DNA of 33,198 bases from Hyphomicrobiales bacterium (GCA_947455645.1 CANGPA010000014.1:1-33198); one strand, 5' to 3'. Shown: positions 19,629 to 28,675, counted from the stretch's first letter. Notes: generated by a model not told the origin, from the letters alone. Numbers and translations are program-made.

Positions 19629-21308
19629 TTACATATTTGGATAATTGGGCCCGCCGCCCCCTTCCGGCGTTACCCAAGTAATATTTTGTGCCGGATCTTT
19701 GATATCACAAGTTTTACAATGGACGCAGTTTTGGGCGTTTATCACAAAGCGGGGGTCATTTTTGGTGCTCTCATTGCCATACACGACCTCATAAACGCCG
19801 GCCGGACAATAGAGCCGAGCAGGCTCGCCATACATCGGTAAATTCTTGGCCGTTGGAATGGAGGAGTCGGCCAACGTGAGGTGTACCGGCTGATCTTCTT
19901 CATGATTGGTCGAGGCTAAAAACACCGATGACAGCTTATCGAAGGAAACGATACCATCCGGCTTAGGATAGGTGATCGGGGACACGGCGGAGAGCGGTTT
20001 TAATGTCTCGTGATCGGCTTTGCCGTGGCTGAGGGTGCCAAAAATCGAGAAGCCAAAGAGATCATTGGTCCACATATCAAGGCCGCCAAGACCGATACCG
20101 AGCCATGTACCAAATTTCGACCACAGTGGTTTGACGTTTCTAACCTTACGCAGATCGCGACCGATCGCTGAAAACCGCCATCCGGCTTCGTAGTCAATCA
20201 GTTCATCATTTGCACGACCGGCTGCAAGCGCTTTGACAATCTGATCTGCTGCCTGGATTCCTGAGAGAATTGCGTTATGCGAACCTTTAATGCGTGGCAC
20301 ATTCACAAAGCCGGCTGCACAGCCCACCAGTGCGCCGCCGGGGAAAGTAACCTTCGGGACTGATTGCCAACCACCTTCCGTGATAGCCCGCGCGCCATAG
20401 GACAAACGCTTTCCGCCTTCAAAAGTGGGACGGATCATTGGATGGGTCTTAAAGCGCTGGAATTCGTCGAAAGGGGACAAAGTCGGGTTTTGGTAGTTTA
20501 GGTGAATAACGAAGCCGACGGCGACTAAATTATCTTCCAGATGATAGAGGAACGATCCTCCACCAGTTTTGCCATCAAGCGGCCATCCGAAGGAATGTTG
20601 TACAAGTCCTTGCCGATGATTTTCGGGCGATACCTGCCAAAGTTCTTTAATCCCAATTCCAAATTTTGGTGGATCTCGTCCTTCGTCAAGGCGGAATTGT
20701 TTAATCAATGTTTTTGTGAGGTGACCGCGAGCGCCTTCGGCAAAGAGTGTGTACTTCGCACGAAGTTCCATGCCGCGTGTAAAGCCATCTTTCACCGTGC
20801 CATCTTTTGCAATGCCCATATCGCCTGTTGCAATACCGACAACTTCGCCTTTTTCTCCATATAGAATTTCAGACGCAGCGAAGCCTGGATATATTTCGAC
20901 GCCGAGTGCTTCTGCTTTTGTGCCAAGCCAGCGACATACATTGCCAAGCGAGACGATAAAATTACCGTGGTTCGACATCAAAGGCGGCATCAAAAAATTG
21001 GGAAGCCGAATTCCGCCTGCTGGTCCAAGGACGAGGAAGTGATCGTCCGTTACGGCCGTTTTGATGGGAGCGTCCTTATCATCTCTCCAATCAGGGATGA
21101 GGCGATCAAGGCCAATCGGATCGATCACCGCGCCCGAAAGTATATGGGCGCCGACCTCAGAGCCCTTTTCAACAACAACAATGGCAAGGTCAGGATTTTT
21201 TTGCTTGAGGCGGATTGCCGCGGCGAGACCGGCAGGGCCTGCGCCTACGATGACGACGTCAAAATCCATTCCTTCGCGCGGAAGCGCTCGTGCTTCTGCC
21301 AAATCCAT
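19629..21308 (-). CDS. Electron transfer flavoprotein-ubiquinone oxidoreductase
   Basis: Inner-membrane-associated ETF-QO, which passes electrons from reduced electron transfer flavoprotein to ubiquinone, so acyl-CoA dehydrogenases such as the one at 621-2387 can feed respiration. From the ATG at 21308 (GGGAG eight bases upstream) the protein has 559 residues. The FAD-binding motif VGAGPAGLAAAIRL is at about 21-34. The C-terminal ferredoxin-like domain has Cys501 (YCPAGVYE) and Cys528, Cys531 and Cys534 (NCVHCKTC), the four expected ligands of the [4Fe-4S] cluster. The frame extends to 21446, but the extra 46 residues are arginine-rich and unlike the family. It is divergent from the UDG-like gene. 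Confidence 0.97.
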   Translation of the reverse strand: MDLAEARALPREGMDFDVVIVGAGPAGLAAAIRLKQKNPDLAIVVVEKGSEVGAHILSGAVIDPIGLDRLIPDWRDDKDAPIKTAVTDDHFLVLGPAGGIRLPNFLMPPLMSNHGNFIVSLGNVCRWLGTKAEALGVEIYPGFAASEILYGEKGEVVGIATGDMGIAKDGTVKDGFTRGMELRAKYTLFAEGARGHLTKTLIKQFRLDEGRDPPKFGIGIKELWQVSPENHRQGLVQHSFGWPLDGKTGGGSFLYHLEDNLVAVGFVIHLNYQNPTLSPFDEFQRFKTHPMIRPTFEGGKRLSYGARAITEGGWQSVPKVTFPGGALVGCAAGFVNVPRIKGSHNAILSGIQAADQIVKALAAGRANDELIDYEAGWRFSAIGRDLRKVRNVKPLWSKFGTWLGIGLGGLDMWTNDLFGFSIFGTLSHGKADHETLKPLSAVSPITYPKPDGIVSFDKLSSVFLASTNHEEDQPVHLTLADSSIPTAKNLPMYGEPARLYCPAGVYEVVYGNESTKNDPRFVINAQNCVHCKTCDIKDPAQNITWVTPEGGGGPNYPNM

Positions 21309-21354
21309 CGTCTGTCTCCCAGAGCTGGTTGATTTTTGAACTGCAAGCCAATTG

Positions 21355-21383
21355 TTTATTGCAAGACTGTACATCAGTCGCAA
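21355..21383 (-). promoter_or_regulatory. Possible promoter of the ETF-QO / TPR / ispE unit
   Basis: On the minus strand TTGCGA (21383-21378) and AATAAA (21360-21355) are separated by exactly 17 bases, about 50 bases before the ETF-QO start. Both hexamers deviate from consensus, so this is only the best candidate in the 149-base divergent gap. Confidence 0.3.
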
Positions 21384-21457
21384 CCTTACCCGACGTCGCA
21401 GACGATATTTCCGACGAAAAACTGGTAATGAGACCAGCGGAAGCATAGAATGATGAT

Positions 21458-22297
21458 ATGGCGGACGATTTTGGGACTGCGCGTAACCTTGATGTAGAGC
21501 TTCTTCGCTGGCATTTGGCGGCGGGGGTGGATGCGATTCTCGACGACATTCCGCACGATCGGTTCAATGAGCTGCTCGTCAACGACGGCAATGTCCGAAC
21601 GGGTGAACCTGTTATTGGCAACAAAAGCCCACATGTTCAGCGCGAGCCGATTGCTCGTCTGCCAGCCGCGTCCATAGTCGCGACGGGTTCCAGCGAGGAT
21701 TGGGTTTTGAAGGCCCTTGAAGCGGCCCATTCGGCCCATAGTCTCGCTGAGCTTCGTGAACGACTTGAAAGCTTTGAGGGGGCAGCGCTTAAGAGAACAG
21801 CACGCAGTATGATTATGGCTTCCGCTCCGACTGTATCCGGCGTCCTAATCATCGGAGATATCCCAGAAGCAGACGATGATCGCTCAGGGGAGGTCTTTTC
21901 GGGACGTGCAGGCATTATGTTAGATTTGATGCTGGCTTGTATTGGATTGTCTAGAGAAACGGTGGCTCTCACAACAGCATTACCTTGGCGCCCACCTGGT
22001 AATCGGGCGCCGACACCACAAGAGCTTGCTGTGTTAACGCCTTTTCTGGAACGTCAAATCTCGTTGATTGCGCCGCGATTTATTTTGTCGTTTGGCACGA
22101 GTACAGCCCAAATGTTGGCGGGTCGGCAGGACCAACTCCTGAAGCTGCGCGGGCAATGGCACGAATTGAAGTGCGATGACCGTGTTATTCCAATGTTGAC
22201 GACGCTCGGCCCTTCCCATCTTCTGCGCCATCCGGCTCAAAAGCGATATGCTTGGCGTGATCTAAAATTTTTTCACGAACGCATTAGCGCCAATTAA
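21458..22297 (+). CDS. Uracil-DNA glycosylase superfamily protein with degenerate active site and no Fe-S cysteines
   Basis: The 279-residue protein is collinear with the Fe-S uracil-DNA glycosylases (family 4-like) that I recall from Hyphomicrobiales: the AGVDAILDDIPHDRF N-terminal stretch, GRAGIMLDLMLACIGLSRE, WRPPGNRAPT (177-186) and HLLRHPAQKRYAWRDLK near the C-terminus. The functional positions are altered. The usual G-E-x-P-G catalytic loop reads GDIPEAD at 133-139. The Cys expected in the segment FEGAALK is Ala. The Cys expected after PTPQEL is absent (AVLTP). The usual HP of the last motif reads GPSHLLR (251-257). Only two cysteines occur, at 161 and 239, neither in a ligand position. 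The reading frame is intact, so it is a diverged protein and not a wreck; glycosylase activity is doubtful. Its ATG at 21458 has a weak ribosome site. Confidence 0.8.
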   Translation: MADDFGTARNLDVELLRWHLAAGVDAILDDIPHDRFNELLVNDGNVRTGEPVIGNKSPHVQREPIARLPAASIVATGSSEDWVLKALEAAHSAHSLAELRERLESFEGAALKRTARSMIMASAPTVSGVLIIGDIPEADDDRSGEVFSGRAGIMLDLMLACIGLSRETVALTTALPWRPPGNRAPTPQELAVLTPFLERQISLIAPRFILSFGTSTAQMLAGRQDQLLKLRGQWHELKCDDRVIPMLTTLGPSHLLRHPAQKRYAWRDLKFFHERISAN

Positions 22298-22307
22298 TCG
22301 ATGACCA

Positions 22308-22337
22308 TAAAAAAACCGCACCCTTCGACGCGGTTTA
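22308..22337 (-). terminator. Rho-independent terminator of the atp F0 operon
   Basis: On the minus strand AAACCGC (22336-22330 side) pairs perfectly with GCGGTTT across a 10-base loop and is followed by a run of seven T (22315-22309). It lies 25 bases after the atpF stop. The opposite strand has only a broken T-run, so it should act mainly on the atp transcript, though it may weakly serve the convergent UDG-like gene. Confidence 0.8.
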
Positions 22338-22361
22338 ACTTTAAAATCAAGTTCGGTGTTC

Positions 22362-22841
22362 TTAACGCAATTCGCGACGAACTTCGACCAAGTCTTGTTC
22401 GATCAGTTGCTCTGCCGCAGAGCCAACAACCGTTTGGCGCATAATAATTTCGGAGGCTTTCACTGCGGCATCTGCTGCTGTAGCCCGCACTTCTGCCATT
22501 GCGGACGCTTCAGCCTGCGCAATCCGTTTTTCAGCCATCGCGCGGCGACGCGTCATGAAGCTATTAAACTCGGCTTCAACCTCTGCAGAATAGCGGGCTG
22601 CCTCTGATTTCGCACGAGCGATAATTTCATCAACTTCGTGTTCAGCAGCAGAAAACTTCTTTTGATATTCAAGGAACACGCGTTGCGCTTCTTCCCGCAA
22701 AGCTTTCGCTTCCTCAAGTTCCTTGCGGATTGCTTCGGCGCGGTTATCGAGGCTTGAGATCAAAGTCTTGAATGCGCCGAGATACCAAAGAACGCCAACG
22801 AAAACAACGAAAGCGACGGCAACCCAAAATGCGGCATCCAT
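22362..22841 (-). CDS. atpF: ATP synthase F0 subunit b
   Basis: The 159-residue b subunit of the peripheral stalk: one N-terminal membrane segment (about residues 4-25, AFWVAVAFVVFVGVLWYL) and then a long, charged, alanine- and glutamate-rich helix (RAEAIRKELEEAKALREEAQ ...) that forms the stator coiled coil to F1. The ATG at 22841 has AAAGGAG upstream. It is the last gene of atpI-atpB-atpE-b'-b, 11 bases after b', and is followed by a clear terminator. It pairs with b' as a heterodimer, the arrangement in alphaproteobacteria. Confidence 0.95.
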   Translation of the reverse strand: MDAAFWVAVAFVVFVGVLWYLGAFKTLISSLDNRAEAIRKELEEAKALREEAQRVFLEYQKKFSAAEHEVDEIIARAKSEAARYSAEVEAEFNSFMTRRRAMAEKRIAQAEASAMAEVRATAADAAVKASEIIMRQTVVGSAAEQLIEQDLVEVRRELR

Positions 22842-22852
22842 GACGCTCTCCT

Positions 22853-23398
22853 TTAACTCTTCATAATCCGGCCAACGACGGCCGTTGCTTCGCCAGCACC
22901 CGCTGTGTAGCCGGTTAACTGCTTTACGATTGACATTGTGGCTTCTGATGCAATTTCCGCAACATTTGCCATAGCCTTCGCTTTATTCTCGGCAATTGTA
23001 TGCTCTTCAGCATCGAGGTTCGCAGTCAATTCAGCGTCAAACGCTGTCCGCTTTGCAATGATTTCGGCATTCAAGCGATCGCGTGTTTGTTTGCCAATCT
23101 CTTCTGCATGCGCGTGCGCATCAGCCAAAGCTTTTTCAAATGATGCAATGGCGGTTTCTGTTTCCGCACGAAGCCGCGCCGCCTCATTGAGGTCACCCTC
23201 ATGAGCTGCCTTTCTCGCTTCAAGAATTCCTGCAACGCGGGGAAGACCAATTCGAGCCATGAGGAGATAAAGCAGGCCGAATATAATCGCCAGCCAGATG
23301 AGCTGCGGTCCAAAGGTCGACGGATCAAAGGGTGGGAAAACACCACTATGTCCACCATCATGACCAACTTCGGTCGTTGTCTCTTGAGTCGTGGCCAT
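22853..23398 (-). CDS. atpX: ATP synthase F0 subunit b'
   Basis: The second b-type stator subunit of alphaproteobacteria and phototrophs (181 residues), called atpG, atpX or atpF2 in different genomes. A short His/Gly-rich N-terminus (TTEVGHDGGHSGVFPPFDPS) leads into one membrane segment (about 33-55, LIWLAIIFGLLYLLMARIGL) and a long charged coiled coil. I chose the ATG at 23398 (MATTQETTTEV). The frame runs up to 23476, but that extension would cover the atpE-b' gap and is unlike the family. It sits between atpE and atpF on the same strand. Confidence 0.94.
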   Translation of the reverse strand: MATTQETTTEVGHDGGHSGVFPPFDPSTFGPQLIWLAIIFGLLYLLMARIGLPRVAGILEARKAAHEGDLNEAARLRAETETAIASFEKALADAHAHAEEIGKQTRDRLNAEIIAKRTAFDAELTANLDAEEHTIAENKAKAMANVAEIASEATMSIVKQLTGYTAGAGEATAVVGRIMKS

Positions 23399-23519
23399 TG
23401 CACTTTCTCGCGCGCATTTCCGGAAAAGCTCCGGATGAAACGAGCCCCCGCCGAAATCGGCGGGGAGGGACGTCAAAGACGAAATTCTAAGCGACCTCGG
23501 CGAGGTCGCTCAACCCATC

Positions 23520-23750
23520 TTACTTGATCACGAAGAGCAGGAGAATCGCGACAAGGAACGCGAAAATACCAAGACCTTCTGCAAGTGCTGCACCGATGAA
23601 GGCGCGGCCAAACTGGCTGTCGGACGCTGAAGGATTACGCAATGCGCCTGAGAGGAAGTTGCCGAAAATGACGCCAACGCCAATTGCGGCTATGCCCATG
23701 CCAATCGCGGCGAGACCGGCACCAATATACTTTGCAGAGACGGGATCCAT
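23520..23750 (-). CDS. atpE: ATP synthase F0 subunit c
   Basis: The 76-residue proteolipid of the rotating c-ring: two membrane helices joined by the polar loop [15 protein letters not shown]. The proton-carrying carboxylate is Glu58 in [12 protein letters not shown], as in other alphaproteobacterial c subunits. The first helix is glycine-rich ([22 protein letters not shown]), as needed for tight ring packing. The start is the ATG at 23750 (MDPVSAKY), preceded by CAGGAG at seven bases; an upstream open frame to 23891 overlaps atpB and is rejected. Confidence 0.97.
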   Translation of the reverse strand: MDPVSAKYIGAGLAAIGMGIAAIGVGVIFGNFLSGALRNPSASDSQFGRAFIGAALAEGLGIFAFLVAILLLFVIK

Positions 23751-23802
23751 GATGTGCTCCTGTTGGATGGTTGGATCGGATAAAAAGAAATCGGACCTTT
23801 GT

Positions 23803-24552
23803 TCAATGTCCGGGATGGATCGCGTCGTTGAGATAGACGCAAGTGAGAATGGCAAAAACGTAGGCCTGCAAGAATGCCACCAATAATTCAAGCGCCGTTA
23901 GCGCAACGGTCATTGCAAAAGGCAAGGGCGCTAAAATGATTGCCCATGTGCCGGAAGCAAGCAACATCGTTACGAAACCGCCAAAAACTTTCAACGTGAT
24001 GTGGCCAGCAAGCATATTGGCGAAAAGACGCACGGAAAGGCTAATTGGTCGCGAAATGAACGAGATGACCTCGATTAACACCAGTAAGGGTAGAAGAAAC
24101 GGTGATACGCCTGATGGAACGAAGAGATGCAAAAAATGCAGTCCATTCCGATAAAAGCCATAGAGGATGACGGTCAGGATAACGATTGCAGCAAGCGCAA
24201 AAGTTACAATGATATGGCTCGTAACTGTGAATGTGTAGGGAATGAGGCCAATCAGGTTCGAGAGTAATACGAACATGAAGAGCGAGAAAACCATGGGGAA
24301 GAAGCGCATGCCATCTTGCCCGGCAGAACCACGAACAGTTGATGCCACAAATTCATAGGCGACTTCGCCGAGAGATTGAAGACGACCAGGCACCAGCGCA
24401 CGCGCAGATGTGCCAACGATCATAATAAATGACGCGACAGCAAGAACTGCGATCATGAAGATCGCTGAATTTGTGACAGGCAATGGTCCGATCTGAAATA
24501 CCGGAGCAATCACGAATTGATGGATGGGATCAATCCCGCCTTCAGCCGCCAC
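23803..24552 (-). CDS. atpB: ATP synthase F0 subunit a
   Basis: The 249-residue stator a subunit that forms the proton half-channels beside the c-ring. It has several membrane helices; the essential arginine is Arg175 in [15 protein letters not shown], with further family residues in [11 protein letters not shown] and the C-terminal [21 protein letters not shown]. The start codon is GTG at 24552 with AGGAG seven bases upstream, the strong Shine-Dalgarno deciding the start. It is the second gene of the operon, 11 bases after atpI. Confidence 0.97.
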   Translation of the reverse strand: MAAEGGIDPIHQFVIAPVFQIGPLPVTNSAIFMIAVLAVASFIMIVGTSARALVPGRLQSLGEVAYEFVASTVRGSAGQDGMRFFPMVFSLFMFVLLSNLIGLIPYTFTVTSHIIVTFALAAIVILTVILYGFYRNGLHFLHLFVPSGVSPFLLPLLVLIEVISFISRPISLSVRLFANMLAGHITLKVFGGFVTMLLASGTWAIILAPLPFAMTVALTALELLVAFLQAYVFAILTCVYLNDAIHPGH

Positions 24553-24563
24553 GCTTTCGCTCC

Positions 24564-24941
24564 TCAGTCTTTATCGACCTTGCGGTCTTCAATATTGGAT
24601 CGGCGCGTACTGGAGCCGCTACCGAGTTTTACCATGTTCCAGAAACCCGCGATCACGCCGAGCATCAAAAACACAATCAGGAACATCGGAGACAGCCCCG
24701 ACCATTGGTCGATTTGCCATCCGATCAGACTTCCAACCGCAACGCCTGCGATCAGTTCTGCTAGCATACGAAACCCCAAGGCCATTGCCTTTCCGGTTTC
24801 GCCGCCAACCGCGACCGCCTCCGCCTGCTTGCGGTCAATCTCGGATGATTCCAACCGTTTCTTCTCGATCGCGCCCGCTAATTTTGCGAGCCGGTCTTGA
24901 AGTTCCCGGTCCTCACCGTTTCCGTGATCGACCTCTTTCAT
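24564..24941 (-). CDS. atpI: AtpI, F0 assembly/auxiliary protein
   Basis: A 125-residue protein of the AtpI family that leads the F0 operon. The N-terminal half is charged and cytoplasmic ([22 protein letters not shown]), followed by two membrane helices (about 54-76, [18 protein letters not shown]; and 83-103, [17 protein letters not shown]) and a short basic tail. AtpI homologues help assemble the c-ring or aid ion uptake, and the family is poorly conserved in sequence. The ATG at 24941 has a GGGGT before it. The operon promoter lies about 110 bases upstream. Confidence 0.92.
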   Translation of the reverse strand: MKEVDHGNGEDRELQDRLAKLAGAIEKKRLESSEIDRKQAEAVAVGGETGKAMALGFRMLAELIAGVAVGSLIGWQIDQWSGLSPMFLIVFLMLGVIAGFWNMVKLGSGSSTRRSNIEDRKVDKD

Positions 24942-25057
24942 CTGACCCCGTTCCGCAACACAATGCGTATCGCGATTTCGGCTTGAATTTCTTGGGGAAA
25001 TACCGGCCGGACTAGGTCGACCGAGCGGAGGTCAAGCCTGCTCTTTCGAGCGCGCGA

Positions 25058-25086
25058 AACATAGTTTTTTACCCTATCCCTGTCAA
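25058..25086 (-). promoter_or_regulatory. Predicted sigma-70-type promoter of the atp F0 operon
   Basis: On the minus strand a perfect -35 TTGACA (25086-25081), a 17-base spacer and a -10 TATGTT (25063-25058, four of six consensus bases). Transcription should start near 25050, giving a leader of about 110 bases before atpI. It is the best promoter match I see in the window. Confidence 0.7.
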
Positions 25087-25111
25087 GGCGACTTAAACTT
25101 TGAGTAACCAT

Positions 25112-25159
25112 CTGAAATTACTGCGATTTCAGGCAAAAGCAGCCTTGTTCAACTTTTGC
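25112..25159. other. Two adjacent stem-loops between smc and the atp promoter
   Basis: CTGAAAT / ATTTCAG (25112-25118 and 25126-25132, 7-base loop) and GCAAAAG / CTTTTGC (25133-25139 and 25153-25159, 13-base loop) lie back to back. They follow the smc stop by about 28 bases. Neither has a T-run, so they may be a weak smc transcript end, a processing site, or protein-binding palindromes upstream of the atp promoter. Confidence 0.4.
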
Positions 25160-25186
25160 TTGCGGCTTTGGCACTGCTGCACCGCA

Positions 25187-28100
25187 TCATGACGCCTTTA
25201 GATAAGATTCCGCTGTACCCAGATCGACGGAGACCAATTGGCTGACACCACGCTCAGCCATTGTTACACCAAACAGGCGATCCATACGCGCCATCGTGAT
25301 CGGGTTGTGAGTAATGACAATGAAGCGGGTTTCAGTGGAATGCGCCATATCGTTCAAAAGGTCGCAATATCGCTCGACATTGGCATCATCGAGCGGTGCG
25401 TCGACTTCGTCGAGCACGCAAATCGGCGACGGATTGGTCAGAAATACCGCGAAGATCAATGCGATTGCGGTCAACGCCTGTTCACCACCCGATAGAAGCG
25501 AAAGCGTTGAGGGCTTTTTCCCTGGTGGGTGAGCCAGAATTTCGAGCCCTGCCTCGAGCGGATCGTCTGATTCGATCAATTGAAGCTTCGCGGTACCACC
25601 GCCGAAGAGAGACGTGAAAAGCTTTTCGAAATGGCCCTGTACAATCTCGAAAGCAGCCAAAAGGCGCTCGCGCCCTTCTTTGTTCAACGTTCCGATGGCG
25701 GCGCGCAGGCGACGGATTGCTTCAACCAGATCTTCCTTTTCGGTCGCCATGGCCGAGCGCCGGTCTTCGATCTCCTTCAATTCGTCATCAGCGCGGAGAT
25801 TGACGGCCCCGAGGCGCTCACGTTCGCTCTTCCATTGCTCAAGTTTTGACGCGATGTCAGCGAGATTGCCAATATTTTCAATTGCATCTTCCCCAATCCG
25901 CTCAAGGAGCGCGGATTCGGGCTCTTCGAAGCGCTCTTCGAGCGCAGCGGTCTGAGTTGCGAGCGATTGTTGGGCCGCCTCGAGCCGCATGTCACTGCGG
26001 ACTTTTTCTTCCCGGGCGGCTGTGAATGTAGCAAGCGCATCGCGTGCACGACGGTCTGCTTCCGCTAACGCTGTTTCAGCAAGTGCAAGTTCGTCGGCGC
26101 GCTCTTTTCGGTTATTTTCTGCAGCAGCGATCTCATTTCCGAGAGCGAGGCGACGTTCGTTGAAGACCGCCGGGGCTTCGGCGAGTTTTTCTGACTCAGC
26201 ACGAACTTCCGCCAAACGCTGCTCAATCTCGCTTGTGTGAGAAATTGTCTGTTCTGCTCGCTCGGACCAGCCGGCTTTTTCTGACGCGATTGCCGAGAGG
26301 CGTCTTTCGCGTGCCTCCGTTTCGCGCTGAATGCTTTGGAAAGCAGCGGTTGCGTCTGCCAATGCTGCACGCAAAATTTGCGTCTGAGCGCGGGTTTCGG
26401 CGAGCGAAGCTTCCTTTTCAGCCAGATCCGGAAGATCGCGCTCTTCCAGCTCGGTCGCATCGAGCGCTGCTTGTGCTTCAAGAAGGGACGCCGAAAGGCG
26501 ATCAGATGCCTCAACAAGCGCGGAGCGGCGTGCCATGCGTTCGCGATCTCGTTTTTCGACAATCGCGAGGCGTTCACGGAGCGTTTCGAGTGCTTTTCGG
26601 GCTTCGCGAACCGCGACAAGGCTCGCAGCCTCGGCTTCGGATGCCACGGCGACCTGCGCTGAGGCTTCATCCATGTCTTGCCTAAGCCGGGCGAGGGCGC
26701 GTCGTGCTTCCTCGGCTTCCGCTTCAAGATCACCCAAGCGATTGCGTTCGGCCAATCGGCGTGCCGCCGGCGTCGGTGCTCCAGCGGAAGCAATATACCC
26801 GTCCCAGCGCCACAATGCGCCCTCGGCAGATACAAGGATCTGGCCTGTTTTCAGATGCGAACGAAGCTTTTCGCCTTGATCGGCATTGACCAGGCCAATT
26901 TGCGCCAGGCGCCGTTGTAATTCGGCAGGAGCGTCGACAAGGGACGACAGCGGCGTTGCGCCTTCCGGTAGCCGCGGGTCGTCCTGAGATGTGCCGGGAT
27001 TGAGCCAATGAACGGGGGCCGCTGGATCAAGAGCGGCATCAAGATCATCGCCAAAGGCCGCGCCAAGGGCCGATTCATAACCTTTTCGCACGGTAATCTG
27101 GTCAAGAACGGCCTGCCATCGGCCGTCATCGCTGCTGGAGAGCAGTTTCGCGAGCGTACGGATTTCGGTTTCAAGTCGTTGAACCTGCCGGTCGGCCTCT
27201 GAAAGCGGGCCGCGCAGAACAGATTCTGCTTCGCGTGCAGCGGCTTGAGCCGCGCGGCGTTGTTCCGCATTGGACTCAGCCGCACTGAGAAGTGCTGCGG
27301 CATCATTACATTCGCTGGCCAGCGCGAGGCTTTCGAGATCGCTATGCGCTTCGGCGTCGAGGGCGGAGAGGTCCGCAACGGCGCGGTCGCGTTCTTCGGT
27401 AAAGCGGCGAACACGATCGCGCTCGGTCCGCAAACGTGCCGCGATTGAGTCCCGGCGGGCTTGGAGTTCGGCCACGGCACGCTGAAGTGTGTTCAGTTCC
27501 TCTTCGGACTCATTCAGCCGTGTTTCGCGTTCAAGACGAAGCTGATTGGCCGATTCCTGCTTCTCTGCGGTTGATCCACGCTCGGATTCAAGGGCCAAGC
27601 GCTCATTTTCGAGGGTTTCAATCGCCTGAACCGCGTCCGCACCGCGCTGCTTTTCGCGTTCGAGATCGCGCAACATTTCATCGGCGCGCCGCGCGAGTTC
27701 TTCGGTCCGGGCTTTTGCGCGGGCTTCATCGGCATTGAGTGTTTCACGAGCCAGAATAAGACGTTGAAGAGCGGCTGCCGCTTCAGCCTCTGCTTCGCGC
27801 AGGCGGGGCATGTTTGCTGCTGCTACGGCCTGATCCTTGGCCGTTTCCGCCTGTAATAGCCCCGTTTTTGTCAGTTCATCGCGTGTTTCTTCAACTTTGG
27901 CCTCAGCTTCAGCCATTTGAGCGCGTGCATCGCGCAACGCGCGAAGGGCAAGAACCGCTTCTGTCCGACGAATATCGGCGGCAAGCGCCTTATACCGCTC
28001 GGCCTGACGGGACTGACGCTTCAACCCGTCGATTTGGCCCTCAATCTGGCTCATAACGTCATCAAGACGCTGAAGATTGTCCTCGGCGGCCTTCAGGCGC

Positions 28101-28645
28101 AGTTCGGCCTCGTGGCGGCGTCCATGGAGGCCCGCGATTCCGGCGGCATCTTCCAGAATGCGACGGCGGGCGCTGGGCTTGGCATTGATGATTTCGCCAA
28201 TTTGACCCTGACGGACCATGGCGGGCGAGCGGGCGCCCGTTGCCGCATCGGCGAAGAGGAGTTGGACGTCGCGGGCGCGGACTTCGCGGCCATTCAGGCG
28301 ATAGGTTGAGCCATCCTCACGCTCGATTCTGCGTGTGACTTCAAGCAGTTCGGAGTCATTGAAGGCTGAGGGTGCGCGGCGGTCTGTATTGTCGATCACC
28401 AGCGCCACTTCGGCCATATTCCGAGCGGGGCGGCCCGTGGTGCCGGCAAAAATCACATCGTCCATGCCAGAGGCACGCAGGGATTTATGCGAGCTTTCGC
28501 CCATCACCCAGCGCAAAGCCTCGACCAGATTGGATTTTCCGCAACCATTCGGGCCGACAACGCCCGTAAGGCCCGGTTCAATCAGGAATTCGGTCTGATC
28601 AACAAAGGATTTGAATCCCGCGATTTTGAGCGCAGTCAGTTTCAT
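25187..28645 (-). CDS. smc: Chromosome segregation/condensation ATPase SMC
   Basis: The 1152-residue SMC protein that with ScpA and ScpB organises and segregates the chromosome. Walker A is at residues 31-38 (GPNGCGKS) in the N-terminal head. A long coiled coil extends to about 500 and again from about 650 to 1000, separated by a hinge around 510-640 (QITVRKGYESALGAAFGDDL onward). The C-terminal head has the ABC signature LSGGEQALTAIAL from 1051 and Walker B ending in Asp1079-Glu1080 (CVLDEVDAPLDD). The ATG at 28645 has GGGGGA upstream. It lies 30 bases after the DsbA-like gene, consistent with a DciA-like / DsbA-like / smc transcript. Confidence 0.98.
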   Translation of the reverse strand: MKLTALKIAGFKSFVDQTEFLIEPGLTGVVGPNGCGKSNLVEALRWVMGESSHKSLRASGMDDVIFAGTTGRPARNMAEVALVIDNTDRRAPSAFNDSELLEVTRRIEREDGSTYRLNGREVRARDVQLLFADAATGARSPAMVRQGQIGEIINAKPSARRRILEDAAGIAGLHGRRHEAELRLKAAEDNLQRLDDVMSQIEGQIDGLKRQSRQAERYKALAADIRRTEAVLALRALRDARAQMAEAEAKVEETRDELTKTGLLQAETAKDQAVAAANMPRLREAEAEAAAALQRLILARETLNADEARAKARTEELARRADEMLRDLEREKQRGADAVQAIETLENERLALESERGSTAEKQESANQLRLERETRLNESEEELNTLQRAVAELQARRDSIAARLRTERDRVRRFTEERDRAVADLSALDAEAHSDLESLALASECNDAAALLSAAESNAEQRRAAQAAAREAESVLRGPLSEADRQVQRLETEIRTLAKLLSSSDDGRWQAVLDQITVRKGYESALGAAFGDDLDAALDPAAPVHWLNPGTSQDDPRLPEGATPLSSLVDAPAELQRRLAQIGLVNADQGEKLRSHLKTGQILVSAEGALWRWDGYIASAGAPTPAARRLAERNRLGDLEAEAEEARRALARLRQDMDEASAQVAVASEAEAASLVAVREARKALETLRERLAIVEKRDRERMARRSALVEASDRLSASLLEAQAALDATELEERDLPDLAEKEASLAETRAQTQILRAALADATAAFQSIQRETEARERRLSAIASEKAGWSERAEQTISHTSEIEQRLAEVRAESEKLAEAPAVFNERRLALGNEIAAAENNRKERADELALAETALAEADRRARDALATFTAAREEKVRSDMRLEAAQQSLATQTAALEERFEEPESALLERIGEDAIENIGNLADIASKLEQWKSERERLGAVNLRADDELKEIEDRRSAMATEKEDLVEAIRRLRAAIGTLNKEGRERLLAAFEIVQGHFEKLFTSLFGGGTAKLQLIESDDPLEAGLEILAHPPGKKPSTLSLLSGGEQALTAIALIFAVFLTNPSPICVLDEVDAPLDDANVERYCDLLNDMAHSTETRFIVITHNPITMARMDRLFGVTMAERGVSQLVSVDLGTAESYLKAS

Positions 28646-28675
28646 CGCCGTCCCCCAAGGGCGCGGCGAACACGA

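Noticed and set aside
21458-22297. UDG-like gene as a pseudogene
   Set aside because: The reading frame is intact over the full family length and conserved structural stretches remain, so it is listed as a diverged protein.
23751-23891. 47-residue N-terminal extension of atpE
   Set aside because: It overlaps atpB, and the ATG at 23750 with a strong CAGGAG gives the normal 76-residue c subunit.
26065-26835. Open frame of 256 codons on the minus strand inside smc in another frame
   Set aside because: Arg/Lys/Ser-rich composition typical of an out-of-frame shadow of the coiled-coil coding sequence; no domain and smc is intact.
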